64,000 nt of DNA from Dermanyssus gallinae (lineage: Eukaryota; Arthropoda; Arachnida; Mesostigmata; Dermanyssidae), in the NCBI GenBank assembly GCA_003439945.1, contig QVRM01002204.1, positions 327,001-391,000 of the forward strand, written 5' to 3'. The position numbers were made by a program, and so were the translations under genes. The notes under the pieces were generated by a model. The model was given only the letters and a program-made list of their open reading frames with translations. It had not been told where the DNA came from and did no database searches. Of this stretch, positions 9,600-21,486 are shown one piece after another. How positions within the stretch are numbered: position 1 is the first letter of the stretch; each line of letters starts with the position of its first letter.

Positions 9600-11565
9600 G
9601 CCAATATTGCACCTGTATCCGACGCGTTTTTAAAATATGTTGTGTATTGTGGAGACAAGTTTTTGGTCTCTCGCAAGGCCTGTGTTCCAAACAGGGTACG
9701 CGTACAGTACCACTGGTAACACACACAGTTTGTGGAGACTAACGCAGAGGCTAGCATCAGACAGTACAAACGTTCGCATAATCAAGTTAACTTTCCTGAA
9801 TACGCGGGCGACAGTTTTAGTTATATGTGCGTTATATTTTAAACTAGGGCAAACCAATGCACCCAAGCCTTTCTTACCTCTTAAGTGTGATAGCTTGTAG
9901 ATGTTAACCGCCAATGGTGTAGGAGTATCTAGGACTCGTTCTACGAAAGGGTAGAAGAGCGCACTTTTGTACGGACAATTTAAGATCAAGTTTACAAATC
10001 CATTTAAAGAAATTGCCAACCACTGTTTGTAAAAGGCCGCAGCCTTGATATAAAAAATAGTATACAACAACATCAACAATACCATACATTTTAATATCGT
10101 CTGCATACATTTTCATGTCGAGCTCGGTGGCATTCGCGTGCGCCTCGCGACCGGAGGAGACATATAAGTGCGAGGGTTCAAGCCCTACCGTTGCACATTT
10201 GTATTTATAGGGTCCGTCTTACAAAGCAATGCGAAAGCAGTACCGTGGACGTTAAATGTTAGCTAAGGATCAGCCCGAAAAAGTTAAGCACACATTTTTA
10301 TATGTACCTGTTTCGGCACGATGTACTTCAGTGGGTCAGTATACATTATGTATATAAGCGGCCAACACCATAACTACGGAGGACCTCCAGGAATGTATTG
10401 CCTGTGACCGTTTCAAATGACGACTTGAAGTTAACAAAAGATCGAATGATTTGCTTTCAGTGAGCATCAAAGCCCAATAATTTTGTGTTTCAAGGAGTTG
10501 CAGGAACGTGGAGTAGCCTGGTCGGTAGGCGAATTGTTCCCTTGAGATGAGTCCCTGACGGTTAGCGTTGTTGTAGACAGCTTTAGCAATTTTACTCTCA
10601 AAGTGTTTGCTGGCTACAGAAGTAAGCGATACAGGCCGTTTGTTTTGTACATCAGTTTTGTCCCATTTCTTGTGCACACGATGTCACAGTGGAACAGAGG
10701 CGCTCTGAACGCTATCAACGCATTTGAGATTTTTTGCTGTGTGTACATCAGGTGGCGACTGACGGGAGTGCTGTGCCAATTCATTAGGACATGAGTGGGT
10801 TGAGGCAAAGACGGCACGGAGTAATTCAGCCTCCTCAGAGTTTCTAGTAGCGAACGATCTCTCCCGCCTTTTGATTGCACCATCACTGTCTTTGATTTTG
10901 AAGAGTTGTCTTACGTATTTGTGAGTCGTTGATCGACTTCCATGTTGGGCTATGGAGCTCTTCTCGATGATTCTGTGCGCTCCGCCAACGGTTTTGCATG
11001 GCACCAACGAATCCTGCAGCATGCGCATGTATTCGAGAAAATGATTATACATCTTAGTCGGGTTCTTGCAGGTAGAAAAGAATAAGTTCCAGTAGCAGGT
11101 AGCAAGATAGTTATAGATCATCCCATCGTAGTCTCGTTCAGAAGCATCGGCATAGTTCAGTAGAGGGTTGGAGTGTACGAAGGAGGAGATAGGCACGAAG
11201 TTATCGTGAGGCTGATCTTATGATCACTAGCAATAGGAGCAGGATAACAAAGGATATTATCCATGGATTAATCGTTTGCGAACACTAGATCACGTAAGAT
11301 TTGGCCTCTGGTGTGCTTCTCCACGAGTTAGTTGAGATCAGCTGTGCTAGATCTTCCCTACCCATTCGTCCACATTCGTCGTCCACATTCGTCGACCTCA
11401 TTGCCGTCCTTATTGGACTTACGGTACGAAGATATGGAGTTAGTCCAATTCTTGCCGCCTTGGTTGAAGTCACCAGCAACAACGACGCTGCTGTCAGTGG
11501 TGGTGAGACGTTCCAAGTCGGTGACAAGTGAGGCCATGTTACGATAAAGCTCATCTGCGGCACCG
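9600..11565 (-). pseudogene. Decayed CR1/Jockey-like non-LTR retrotransposon, near full-length ORF2
   Basis: Read on the minus strand, the order is endonuclease, linker, RT. The APE motifs VVVAGDFN (about 11475) and ASDHK (about 11210) are visible. A long linker follows (11196-10684, with a KYVRQLFKIKD stretch). RT comes next, with RPVSLTSVASK-FE and REQFAYRPGYSTF (about 10630-10490) and YADDIKMYG near 10105-10070, and then a thumb/tail to about 9630. Frames change repeatedly and stops occur, so it is inactive. A SINE (10119-10291) is inserted just downstream of the YADD region. The clade is inferred from motif style and is less certain than the RT assignment. Confidence 0.75.
10119..10291 (+). 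mobile_element. tRNA-derived SINE, copy 1
   Basis: It has the hallmarks shared by six copies in the window: a GGTGGC...GCGACCGGAGGA head, a B-box-like GGTTCAAGCCC, then CCGTGGACGTTAAATGTT and a GATCAGCCCGAAAA tail. Flanks match as a target-site duplication: ACATTTTCATGT at 10107-10118 and ACATTTTTATATGT at 10292-10305. It interrupts a minus-strand CR1/Jockey-like LINE. Confidence 0.8.
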
Positions 11566-11752
11566 GTTTATAAAGGTAATGTTGATTTTTGGAGCTATCA
11601 TATACTTAGTCAGACAGTCGATTGCACTAGTTTTTTTTCAAAGAACGCGCGTTTAAAAAAATGCACTTTAGTTTAGGTAATCAGTTAGTTTGTTGTTCAT
11701 TATATACATATACACAGGATCACTTATAAATCTCTCTCTCTCTCCATATATA

Positions 11753-13037
11753 CAGGTAGTTCAATAAGTTCTTAGAATGAGCTTTTTAGAATTCGAATTT
11801 TGGCGCGCTTCCACCGCTATTAGGAACTGCAACTTTTCGACTGCTAGCACTCAAAATATTATGGTGATTGGCCGTTGCGATTTCGTTTGATAGCTTTTCC
11901 CGTGCAACGTATCGGCGTGATTTTTAAAATGAAGAAAAAAGAGTTTCGAGTGGTTATCAAGCATTTTTATTTCAAAGGTTGGAATGCGACCCAAGTAAAA
12001 ATTGGGTTGGACGAGACGTACGGTGACTCTGCGCCATGTTTTGCCACTGTTTCCAACTGGATTAATGTGTTAAAAAGAGGTCGCAGGAGCACCGAGAATG
12101 AACTACGTCCAGGACGCCAAAAACGGCAACTGATGAGGAAAACAAAGAGAAAGTGCGACACATCGTTGGCACAGATAAGCGAATGAACATTAAGGAGATA
12201 GCGGAGGCATTAGGAATTAGTTTAGGTAGTGTGCATTTTATCCTATACGAAAACTTGAAGATGAAAGAGCTCAGAGAAAAATGGCTGCCGCATTTGCTCA
12301 ACCAAGGCCAAAAAACGCGCCTGTTTTCGCTTCACAGCGAAATTTGGCCAAGATGTCGAACAATCCGTCGGATTTTTGGCGCAGATTCATGACCGTCGAT
12401 GAAAGCTGGGTCCATCACTACTCTCCCGAGACCCAAGAAGCATCTTGCCAATGGTGTGCACCTGATGAAGGACCTCCGAAGAGGGTGCGGACAACGGCAT
12501 TGACCGGAAAGGTGATGGCTACAGTTTTTTAAGACCAACGTAGAATAATGCTGGTCGACTACCTTGAGAGCGGTAAAACGATCACAGGAGAATATTATGC
12601 AAGACTGTTGGACTGCCTTTAGCAAGAACTCATCGTGAAACGGCCCGCTTTGCAGAAGAAGGTTGTCCTGTTTCACCAGGACAATGCTCCTGCACACAAG
12701 TCCCGGCAAGCATCGCCAAAACTGGCCCAACTGAGGTTCGAACTTATTGAACAACCTTCTAATTCTCCAGACCTGGCCCCCTCTGATTATTTCCTCTTCG
12801 AACATTTGAAGAATAGTCTCGGTGGAAAGCGTTTTTCCAGCAATGAAGAGGTTAAGGCTGCTGTCAATGCCTATTTTCAGTCTAAAGACGCGGAATTCTA
12901 CTTAAGAGGTATAAAAGCTCTGAAATCTTGGTGGGAAAAGTGTATTGAGCATCTCGGGGAGTATATCGAATAAGATAAATTTAAAAACATGATTTGGAAA
13001 ATTCTTGGTTTTCATTCTAAGAACTTATTGAACTACC
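11753..13037 (+). mobile_element. mariner (DD34D) transposon, copy 1, inactivated
   Basis: This is a Tc1/mariner-superfamily cut-and-paste element of about 1.29 kb with 28-bp terminal inverted repeats (CAGGTAGTTCAATAAG at the left end), flanked by TA. The transposase is read from ATG 11930 (MKKKEFRVV) and is broken by a frameshift near 12140. Another frame change lies near 12290, with stops near 12531 (TAA) and 12620 (TAG). The three catalytic Asp contexts are still legible: TVDESW near 12390, HQDNAPAH near 12680 and SPDLAPSDY near 12770. The authentic stop TAA is at 12971-12973. It is clearly the same family as the elements at 17156 and 22559 and is the most decayed of the three. Confidence 0.92.
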
Positions 13038-14490
13038 ATATATATGAGGCCTAGGTGTTTTATTGTCCATGGACCTTATGTTCCCTGCTCATGTTAGGGA
13101 TCTAGTGAAATTTACATCCGTACTTGTAAACATGCTTTTTACTTGTTTCAACACTAAAGATTGAACCGCAAGGATTCCCGTCCTGCACGCATGACGATTT
13201 TCAATACTGATTGAGTCGGCAGAGTCGGTGCCGGCAGAAACGACGCGTTCGACAGGTGTTGGGGGTGCTTTTCCTCATGACTGCGGCAACTTTGGGATCG
13301 TTGAGAGCAGCGTGCTGGCGGCTTCTGCCTGACACGTCGGCTTGAGCGAGCTTCGCCTGCGCGCCTATTGCTCGAGGACGCTCAGAGTCTGCAACTGGGC
13401 TGTTTGCTATAAGTATTAACTGCCACAGCTTGTAAGCTCAAATCCGATAGACCGTTTTTTTCATGTGCGGACGAAGAGTCGTATGAGCACAATAATTATT
13501 GTACCAAAATAATGACTTGCAAGAATTGAAATAATCGATAACATGCTTGTCTGGCGTATAGCCAGCCAGCTGATCGTGCAACAAGGCGGCTTTCCAGGCT
13601 TCCTTGCACCCCAGCTTCTTTCCACCTCTTATTCTTGATAAATGAAGACGTTCTCTTTATTTGATTTTTTGCTATATAATTAAATAGCTATATTATATCA
13701 CCATTTGGCATTGCTACACAAATATTTTGAAAATTATCAAAACAAATTATCAGTTATATATATACATAAATACATGATGCAAAACCGTAAACGAACATTA
13801 GCCTTACGGAATAATGAAAATATGGTCATCGTACATGTTATAAATAAGACACACCCAAAAAAAAGTTATCACTCATACACGACTGCTATGAACATACGAA
13901 TGTTTGCGAGGCTCTGGTATCACGATACACACTATGTCACAATAACCGATGAGGTTGCGCATCAATTACGTTATATGGGTACGTGATTTAGATTTCCCGA
14001 AACGGTTCTTCATGTCTTCGACAAATGAAGGGCGCCCGCTAGCAACCGTGGTTCTCTTTGGGCCTGAGGTTTTTACATCAAACAAAATTAACTCCTGCCA
14101 GTTTTTTTGCGAAGCTGCTCGTAAGCGGTTGGAGGCTACTGAGGCGATCTGTAAATAAAGTAGGCATAACACGTGACCTAGAGAATAGCAGTGCGGGCAT
14201 TTGAGGGCTTGCGACGCGACGCACTAAAAGCGAGATGAGAAGTCCTGCACAAGAAAGACCTGCTTGTGTTGATGAGACGAAGATTTAACATTGCTTAACA
14301 TTGGTATCCCGAACTAAAATGGGACTTTCTCAACAAAACTTCATTGCCACTATCTTTGCAAGATTATCCTATAGCTCAGGCATCGAGACAGTCACGTGAG
14401 GTCTGGCTGGAGCGTGTTGAAACACCGTGTTTTATAAGGAAAACAGCATCGTTAAAAATTCAGTATTGTTATCGATTTGTTTGTTGTTAA
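13038..14490. other. No recognised gene
   Basis: The sequence is unique-looking, with a GC-richer piece at 13190-13430. Short frames at 13705-13986 and 13949-14158 lack any recognisable domain. I cannot assign an element. Confidence 0.4.
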
Positions 14491-14507
14491 TTACTTCTAT
14501 TTTCATA

Positions 14508-14518
14508 TATTATATATA

Positions 14519-14610
<92 letters not shown>

Positions 14611-14613
14611 ACA
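14508..14613. repeat. Long (TA)n microsatellite
   Basis: This is about 100 bp of nearly pure TA, one of the longest TA tracts in the window. It is followed at 14668-14735 by a hairpin whose loop is also TA. Confidence 0.95.
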
Positions 14614-14667
14614 TTGGACCCTTCGTAAATGTGCACACGTTCGCAGGGACCCAATTGTCATGTTCCC

Positions 14668-14681
14668 ACCGTTGGTGATTA

Positions 14682-14725
<44 letters not shown>

Positions 14726-14732
14726 CACCAAC

Positions 14733-14735
<3 letters not shown>
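14668..14735. repeat. Perfect palindrome with TA-repeat centre
   Basis: ACCGTTGGTGATTAATATAT on the left is mirrored by ATATTAATCACCAACGGT on the right. The TA tract between them is itself self-complementary, so the whole 68 bp can extrude as a near-perfect hairpin. Confidence 0.85.
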
Positions 14736-14769
<34 letters not shown>

Positions 14770-14837
14770 TACTCATATAACTTCGCTATGTTAGCACTTT
14801 GAAGTGGACAATTGTCTCCGCGCGAACGTGTGATTAC

Positions 14838-14975
14838 GGGTTCTCTAACCCAGGGTTAGCCCAGTTCACCAATGTGCCCCGAACAGACGCTGCATTTCCC
14901 CGTTGAATGTCGAGTGACAGCCTCTGACGCAGGAATTCGGATGCTCTCGAGACTCCTGTTGAAAGATTAAGCCTT
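14838..14975 (-). mobile_element. Short remnant of the endonuclease-tailed retroelement (3' end)
   Basis: The plus-strand sequence here (AATGTGCCCCGAACAGACG, then TTGAATGTCGAGTGACAGCC) aligns with 21517-21600. There it encodes the C-terminal LKQRLDLDIQRGNAASV stretch on the minus strand. It is a 5'-truncated, diverged fragment. Confidence 0.6.
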
Positions 14976-16205
14976 CAATCTACGCCCTGTTTGAATCTAA
15001 CGTGAAAGAGTGATTGTAGTTTAAAAGTGAATTATAAACGCAGTAATGGCTGTACACTACGTATACTGTACATAGACTAATTGTTGTACCTGGGACGCTC
15101 TTTTGATGCTAGACCACGCACGAGTAGTCGCCACGAGTAACTGTATGGTGCTACTTAGATCTGTATACAGATTTATTTCGCCTCAACCTTTGCCCCTGAC
15201 TTTTAGCACAGTCAAATAGTGTTGGCATGTGCAAGATATTGTATATACGTTAAAAAATAGCGCCGTGTGATCTATATCACCTTCAGCATTGTGAAAGAGC
15301 AATTCCGCTGTCTTAACTCTGGAAATGCGATGTTTATGATGTTTATTCGTAAACCAATCATTGGTTCATAAAACTACTATTACTACGACTATTAGGAGCG
15401 TCTTAGTTCAAATATATAACAGCGTCGTCTGTACTCAATCTCTGATAAACAGAAAAAAAGACTTCGTTCCTATACTCGCGATGCTCAATACCTTTCTTGG
15501 CAATATGATGAATCACCTAAATGGCGAGTTTATCACGTTAACGTCCCACTACAGAAAAAAATAACGTGAAGCTTTTAATAAATTGGTGATTTTTTTTTCC
15601 TAACTAGGCAACCTGTACATGAAGCAGTGTTTATAGCAAGCATTCAAGATCTGTGCCAATGTATAAACTTATATCAAAGATGAGCTATTATTAATTGGAT
15701 ATACTGCTCGCAGGTATGATTGCCGAGTCGCTCGGGTTAGAGGGCCTGTCTACTAGCGGTTATGTGATAGCGCTACTGATGTTCGAATACAAAGAAATTC
15801 GAATCAAATGATAATCTGTATTGTTGAAAGAGACGTTAGATAATATTGTTTCATGGTATACTTTACAGCACTTCTAGGGCATTTTGATGCTATTTCCTTT
15901 ATAATGTTATATAATTCCGCATCAGCCAAAAGAAACCCCTTTGCATAATGTATGTACTACGTTGGTTGGATATCAACATGCCCTTTGCTAAACCTTTAAT
16001 CTTCACTTATTGCAGACTTCACTTAACTGTTTATAACAAGACCCATATGGGCATTGTGTGATCAATTGCATGTGCCGCGTAATTTTGTGTAGTTCAGTCT
16101 TGATTAGTGAATGTGATTTTTATGTTAAAGGCGTACTTTTTAACGCATTGGTTACTTTTCTTGACATTCCAAGGAAGGCCTTCACTAATTGTCGGCTTCA
16201 GATCA
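14976..16205. other. No recognised gene; weak tRNA-like patch
   Basis: No coding region is supported. At 15717-15795 a GCCGAGTCGCTCGG...GTTCGAATAC patch resembles the D-arm and T-arm of a tRNA-Leu/Ser type sequence. I could not close acceptor and anticodon stems, so I do not call a tRNA. Confidence 0.35.
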
Positions 16206-16206
16206 G

Positions 16207-16209
<3 letters not shown>

Positions 16210-16255
<46 letters not shown>
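16210..16255. repeat. (TA)n microsatellite
   Basis: This is about 46 bp of TA immediately before the left inverted repeat of a mariner-like element. It supplies the TA target dinucleotide. Confidence 0.95.
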
Positions 16256-16260
<5 letters not shown>

Positions 16261-17150
16261 CTACAAAAAAGTATTTTCGGATTGGCGCTTGCGCGGCTTT
16301 CACAGCGCTCGCCCCGGCGCCTAGGCATAGATCATTGGCTCACTCTTTATTGTTTTCATGTGAAAAGTAGCGGGGAATCTGCTGGTCTCAACTATTTTGA
16401 AATCTGTTTAGCCGTTTGCTTGTAAAAGTGCTGCAAAATGGAGGTAGAAAAATGCCAAATTCGGGCGATTCTACTCCATGAGTTTAAAAATGGACTGAGT
16501 GCAACGCAGGCTCACAAAAAGTTGGTAAAATCGTTTGGAGATGCCTGTTGTACCGACAGAGTGTGCCAACAGTGGTTTGAGAAGTTCCAAAAGGGAAAAA
16601 AAGTTTTATTGTGTCTTTGGTGGAATGTGGGCGGAATAGTGCACTATGAACTTTTACCGTGCAACCAGACGATAAATACGGCCGTGTACTGTCAAGAACT
16701 CGAAAAAGTTCACAAAAAATTAAAGCAGTCGTTCCCTGCTTTAATTTTAAGGAAGGGTGTCCTGTTCCACTAAGACAAAGCAAGACCCCACCTGAGTAAG
16801 AAGATTCTTTCAAAAATTTCCCTAGCTGGGATAAATGGGAACTTTTGGAATATCCACCTTATTCCCCCGACTTAGCACCATCTGATTACCACCTATTCAG
16901 ATCGATGCAAATTTTTTTAAGTGTTAAACATTCACTTCTATCGAACACGTGCGTTCTGGACTGGAAGAATATTTTGGATGTTTTTGGAAATTTGGAAGAT
17001 TATTTAGAAATCGAAAACCTTCTAAATCGTTGGGCAGAGGTTGTATCTTCCCGCGGATAATATATAAATCAATAATTAAGACCTCCTGTGTCTCCTATAT
17101 ATGTGTTTTCTTTATAGCGCCAAAACCGAAAATACTTTTTTGTAGCCCTA
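16256..17150 (+). mobile_element. Second mariner-type transposon, internally deleted
   Basis: The terminal inverted repeats are AGGGTCTACAAAAAAG at the left and the reverse complement of AGGGCTACAAAAAAG at the right (17125-17150). The transposase starts at ATG 16438 with a paired-type HTH (IRAILLHEFKNGLSATQAH, SFGDACCTDRVCQQWF). It then jumps at about 16605 directly into catalytic-core sequence (NVGGIVHYELL, RKGVLFH, YSPDLAPSDYHLF). The linker and the first catalytic Asp are therefore deleted, and further stops follow (for example TAA at 16771). At about 0.9 kb it is shorter than the usual 1.3 kb. It belongs to a different mariner subfamily from the three related copies nearby, one of which is inserted only a few bases downstream. 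Confidence 0.85.
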
Positions 17151-17155
17151 ATATA

Positions 17156-18444
17156 CAGGTAGTTCTACAAGTTCTTAAAATGAGCTTTTCAGAATTCGAA
17201 TTTTTTCGCGCTTTTACCGCTATTGGAAACGGCAACTTTTCGAATGCTAGCAGTCAAAATATTATGGTGATTGGCCGTTGCGATTTCGTTTGATCGCTTT
17301 TCCCGTGCAACGTATCGGCGTGATTTTGAAAAATTGAGAAAAAAAGAGTTTCGAGTGGTTATCAAGCGTTTTTATTTCAAAAGTTGGAATGCGACCCAAG
17401 TGAAAACTGAGTTAGACGAGGTGTACGGTGACTCTGCGCCATATTTTGCCACTGTTTCCAACTGGATTAATGAGTTAAAAAGAGGTCGCAGGAGCACCGA
17501 GGATGAACTACGTTCAGGACGCCCAAAAACGGCAACTGATGAGGAAAACGTGGAAAAAGTGCGGAAAATCGTTGCCGCAGATAAGCGAGTGAACATTAAG
17601 GAGATATCGGAGGCCTTGGGGATCAGTTTGGGTAGTGTGCATTTCATCCTGCACGAGAACTTGAAGATGAAAAAACTCAGAGCAAAATGAGTGCCGCATT
17701 TGCTCAACCAAGGCCAAACAGACGCGCGTGTTTCCGCTTCACAGCGAAATTTGGCCAAGATGTCGAAAAATCCGTCGGATTTTTGGCGCAGATTCGTGAC
17801 CGTCGATGAAAGCTGGGTCCATCACTACACTTCCGAGACCCAAGAAGCATCTCGCCAATCGTGTGCACCTGGTGAAGGACCTCCGAAGAGGGTGCGGACA
17901 ACGGCATCGGCCGGAAAGATGATGGCTACGGTTTTTTTGGACCAACGTGGAATAATTCTGGTCGACTACCTTGAGAGCGGTAAAACGATCACGGGAGAAT
18001 ATTATGCAAGACTGTTGGACTGCCTGAAGCAAGAACTCATCGTGAAACGGCCCGCTTTGCAGAAGAAGGTTGTCCTGTTTCACCAGGACAATGCTCCCGC
18101 ACACAAGTCGCGGCAAGCAACGGCAAAACTGGCCCAACTGAGGTTCGAACTTATTGAACAACCTTCCTATTCTCCAGACCTGGCCCCCTCTGATTATTTC
18201 CTCTTCAGACATTTGAAGAATCGTCTCGGTGGAAAGCGTTTTTCCAGCAATGAAGAGGTTACAACTGCTGTCAATGCCTATTTTCAGTCTAAAGGCGCAG
18301 AATTTTACTCAAGAGGTATAAATGCTCTGAAATCTCGGTGGGAAAAGTGTATTGAGCTTCCCGAGGAGTATATCAAATAAGAAAAAAATTAAAAACAAGA
18401 TTTGGAAAATTCTTGGTTTTCATTTTAAAAACTTGTGGAACTAC

Positions 18445-18447
<3 letters not shown>
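17156..18447 (+). mobile_element. mariner (DD34D) transposon, copy 2, nearly intact but inactivated
   Basis: This is a 1.29-kb element with 28-bp inverted repeats (CAGGTAGTTCTACAAG left, CTTGTGGAACTACCTG right) flanked by TA. The transposase reading frame (about 17337-18380) is in one frame but has two defects. The ATG present in the other copies is replaced here (AAATTGAG instead of AAATGGAG). A single TGA at 17688-17690 replaces the Trp of the WVPHLLN motif. All three catalytic Asp are present (TVDESW, HQDNAPAH, SPDLAPSDY) with 34 residues between the second and third. The stop is TAA at 18378-18380. Confidence 0.93.
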
Positions 18448-18475
<28 letters not shown>

Positions 18476-18679
18476 ATGTTCATGTTCAAAGGCGTACCTA
18501 GCATTAGCTCTCGAACTTCTTTAACAAAGATCCTTACAAAATGTCGTTTTTTTTACAGAGGCCAGGAACAAAAATGCATAGCGCACACCTTTTGGTCTGG
18601 GTAGTGTGGGACTCTCAAACCCACTAAAAACCTGGTGACCTTCTAACCTACATGGCCGGGATATTTGTGGGATTACTTC

Positions 18680-19410
18680 AGTGCATGTAGGGAGCCGCCA
18701 GTCTGGCTCTCAATCTTCGGCCTGGCGGCGCTCTATGCGTTGCCGCCTCTCTTCCGTCAGCCCTGTCTTCGCTCTCATAACAATCTCCACAAAATCAGAG
18801 CCCGCCTCCCAGCTTTTTTTAAGCTGAGCATCCCTGAGAGTAAGTCTCTTGTCATATTGCACTGCACGTCTAGTCGTGAACGGGTTGTCTGTCTCGTGAT
18901 CTCAAGAGCTTTGCATGCAAAAAGCGTGTGATCCACGTCGTCGGTCTCGCCGGCGTCGCACAAGACTCATATGTCTACTTCAGGCTTCCAATCTTCACCA
19001 TGTACGTCTGGAAACTGCCATGACCGGTGAAAACTTGGATTAGGTAGTACGTCGTTTCCGCATACTCGCATCCGTACAATTTGATAAGATCTGGGATTAT
19101 TGATCTCGTCCACAACCCTGGGGCCTCTCGTTTAGCCTCAGTCCACTCAGCCTACCAGCTTTCCAGAGTCTTTTTTCTTGCATTGTTTTTTCTAAGTGCC
19201 TGATCCCGGTATACGAGGATATTCTCCTCTATCCGTTTTGGCCAAGGTATCCTGCGGGAAATTACCAGCACAGCGTCTGTAGACACCGTCCTGTACGCTC
19301 TGGCGACCCTTACGGCCAGCACTCTCTGAGCCTTGCTTAGCTTTTTCTTAGTCTCCTTGGTCTTCAGTGCAGGTGGTGTCCACACTGCTGACCACACCGC
19401 TGAAATTGTC
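18680..19410 (-). pseudogene. R1-like non-LTR retrotransposon C-terminal fragment
   Basis: Read on the minus strand, 19397-19152 encodes KKLSKAQRVLAVRVARAYRT followed by VSTDAVLVIS, the post-RT region typical of R1/I-type elements. Further on, 18963-18775 encodes a zinc-finger-like CDAGETDDVDHTLFAC, matching the C-X-D-D-X-HT-X-F-X-C pattern at the C-terminus of R1-type ORF2. There are frame breaks between the two parts. The rest of the element is missing. Confidence 0.72.
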
Positions 19411-19450
19411 GGCTTTTAATCACACTAACTGTATATATATATATATATAT

Positions 19451-21381
19451 AAAGTGCGCTGCAAAAAATTAGCAACTCATAGTTTTTTGGTGATAATTTC
19501 GGCTTGATTTATTTGAATGGCTTGAAATTTTAAGGGCAATATGCACATGACAAACCACGAGTATGGTGTTAATTTTGCAATCTCACAATAAATACAAAAA
19601 ATAAAAAGTGTAAAAAAAACAGTGTTGCAAAATATTAGCAACAATAACATGCTAACAACACAGTTCTTGTTTGTAAAGGGTAGTCGATACTACAGCTGAT
19701 ATACCCAGTCGATCCCAGGAAACAAATGTCAAAAATAATGTCTAGTAAATCAATCGTTTGATAGCTGCAAAACAATTTACAGCTCAGTCGTTGTTCCGAA
19801 CTAACGGCGAAGCTTATGTTTAAACAATGGGTCGTACAAAGGATCTCTCAAGTAACGAAAAGACAAGAATTGAAGGCATATGCTGAGCTCAGTCATACAG
19901 TAACTGCTATAACAACCAGATCAGGACGGCATAAGAGCACCATCAGCAGGTTCTTACACCCTGGAGTAAACCAAAGGTGCAGATCTTACAGTGGGCGTAA
20001 GCCAGTTTTGACTATTCGAGATCGGCGAAGGATCATACAGTTGGCTACTCATGACCAAATGTCTTGTTCCAGGATCAGGACTACTTTGGGAGTGCCAGTG
20101 CACCGATCCACAGTGTACCGAGTGTTAAGTTCTGACAAAAACGTGCGATACGCGAAAAGGAAGCTTATGCCGCGACTTTTGTTTACGCTCTGACAACCAT
20201 ATTTTAGACGCTCGTAATGGGTCGTAAGTTGCCTGTGGCACGATATCGTCGAAATGCATCTATCGTCATCGCGTTCTCGGACTGGATTTTATATAGGCTT
20301 TCTCCAGCAGAAGGTATGTAGCAGCAGGAGAATGACAACCACGTTCAACAAATACAACCAGCAAGGCCAGGGCTCGAACTAGCGATTGTTTTGCCAACCA
20401 TAATTGGGCCAACATTGGCAACGCCCCGTGTTGAACGGTGCGTTAACCGCCTACGTTACCGCCGCTTCATACGACTGCAACCGAAGCACAATGTCGCACG
20501 ACGTGAATTTTCGCATAGATACCAAACTTGGGATAACGAGTGGAAAAACATCGTCTTTTTGGGTGAAAAGAAATGTAATCTCGTTGGCCCTGACGGCTGT
20601 CAGTACTATTGGCATGACTTACGGAAGGACCCTAAATGGTTCTCGAAACGTGTGGCCGGTGGTGGTTCTGTGAAATATGTGGGGAGTGTTTGGATATATT
20701 GGGAAGGTCTGATCCAGTCGCGATTGTGGGCCAAAACAATTCCGACAAGTACCAGCGTATCGTCGGTTTCCAGTTAGAAGCCCATTTCAGAAGAATTGGG
20801 GGACCTGACGCAGTTTTTCAACAAGACAACGCCACGTTTCATACCTCGGTTAGCACTATATCCTTTTTTCAAGGAGTGCCACTTTTGACTGGCTGGCATT
20901 GAGTCCAGAGCTGAATCTCATCGAAAATCTTTGGGGACATTTGGAGAAGCAGATTTACGCACATGATCGACAATATGATAATTTGTCGGACCTCAAACAA
21001 GCTGTCCAGCAAGCATGGACTGATATTCCACTTTCGTACTTACAACAGCTCATTAACTCCATGAAAGACCGAGTATACGATTTGACTCAGAAGAAGGGAT
21101 GAAAAATCCGTTTCTGGAATAGAATATGTAGTATTAAATAAGTCATACAGCCATGCTAAGAATCGAATACTCTGTAAGGCGTTATTGTTGCTAATATTTT
21201 GCAACACTGTTTTTTTCACACGTTTTTATTTTTTGTATGAACCGATTGTGAGATTTCCACTTTAAATAAATTATCACCGTACTCGTAGTTTGTCATGTAC
21301 ATCATAAAATTCAAGCCATTCAAATAAATACAAATTGACCGAAATTATTACCAAAAACACATGAGCAAATTTTTGCAACGC

Positions 21382-21386
<5 letters not shown>
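19451..21386 (+). mobile_element. Tc1-like transposon with long (about 200-bp) terminal inverted repeats, inactivated
   Basis: The ends are AAAGTGCGCTGCAAAAAATT and the complement AATTTTTGCAACGCACTTT, flanked by TA tracts. The inverted similarity extends inward for about 200 bp: GTGTTGCAAAATATTAGCAAC near 19622 mirrors GTTGCTAATATTTTGCAACAC near 21187. The transposase starts at ATG 19816 with an HTH (KSTISRFL) and GRKPVLTIRDRR linker. The catalytic region is broken by frameshifts and stops. The usual SDE around the first Asp reads LGE (about 20560). FQQDNATFH (about 20815) and SPELNLIENLWG (about 20905) retain the second Asp and the Glu of a DD34E-type triad. Confidence 0.88.
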
Positions 21387-21416
<30 letters not shown>

Positions 21417-21486
21417 AAGTTTATTTCCGTATAATACATTAGGTATATGTTACACACATCAACTAGCTAAGCCAATGCGCATTGTG

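Noticed and set aside
15717..15795. tRNA-Leu/Ser-like gene
   Set aside because: The D-arm- and T-arm-like pieces are suggestive, but I could not pair acceptor or anticodon stems. A tRNAscan-SE run would settle it.
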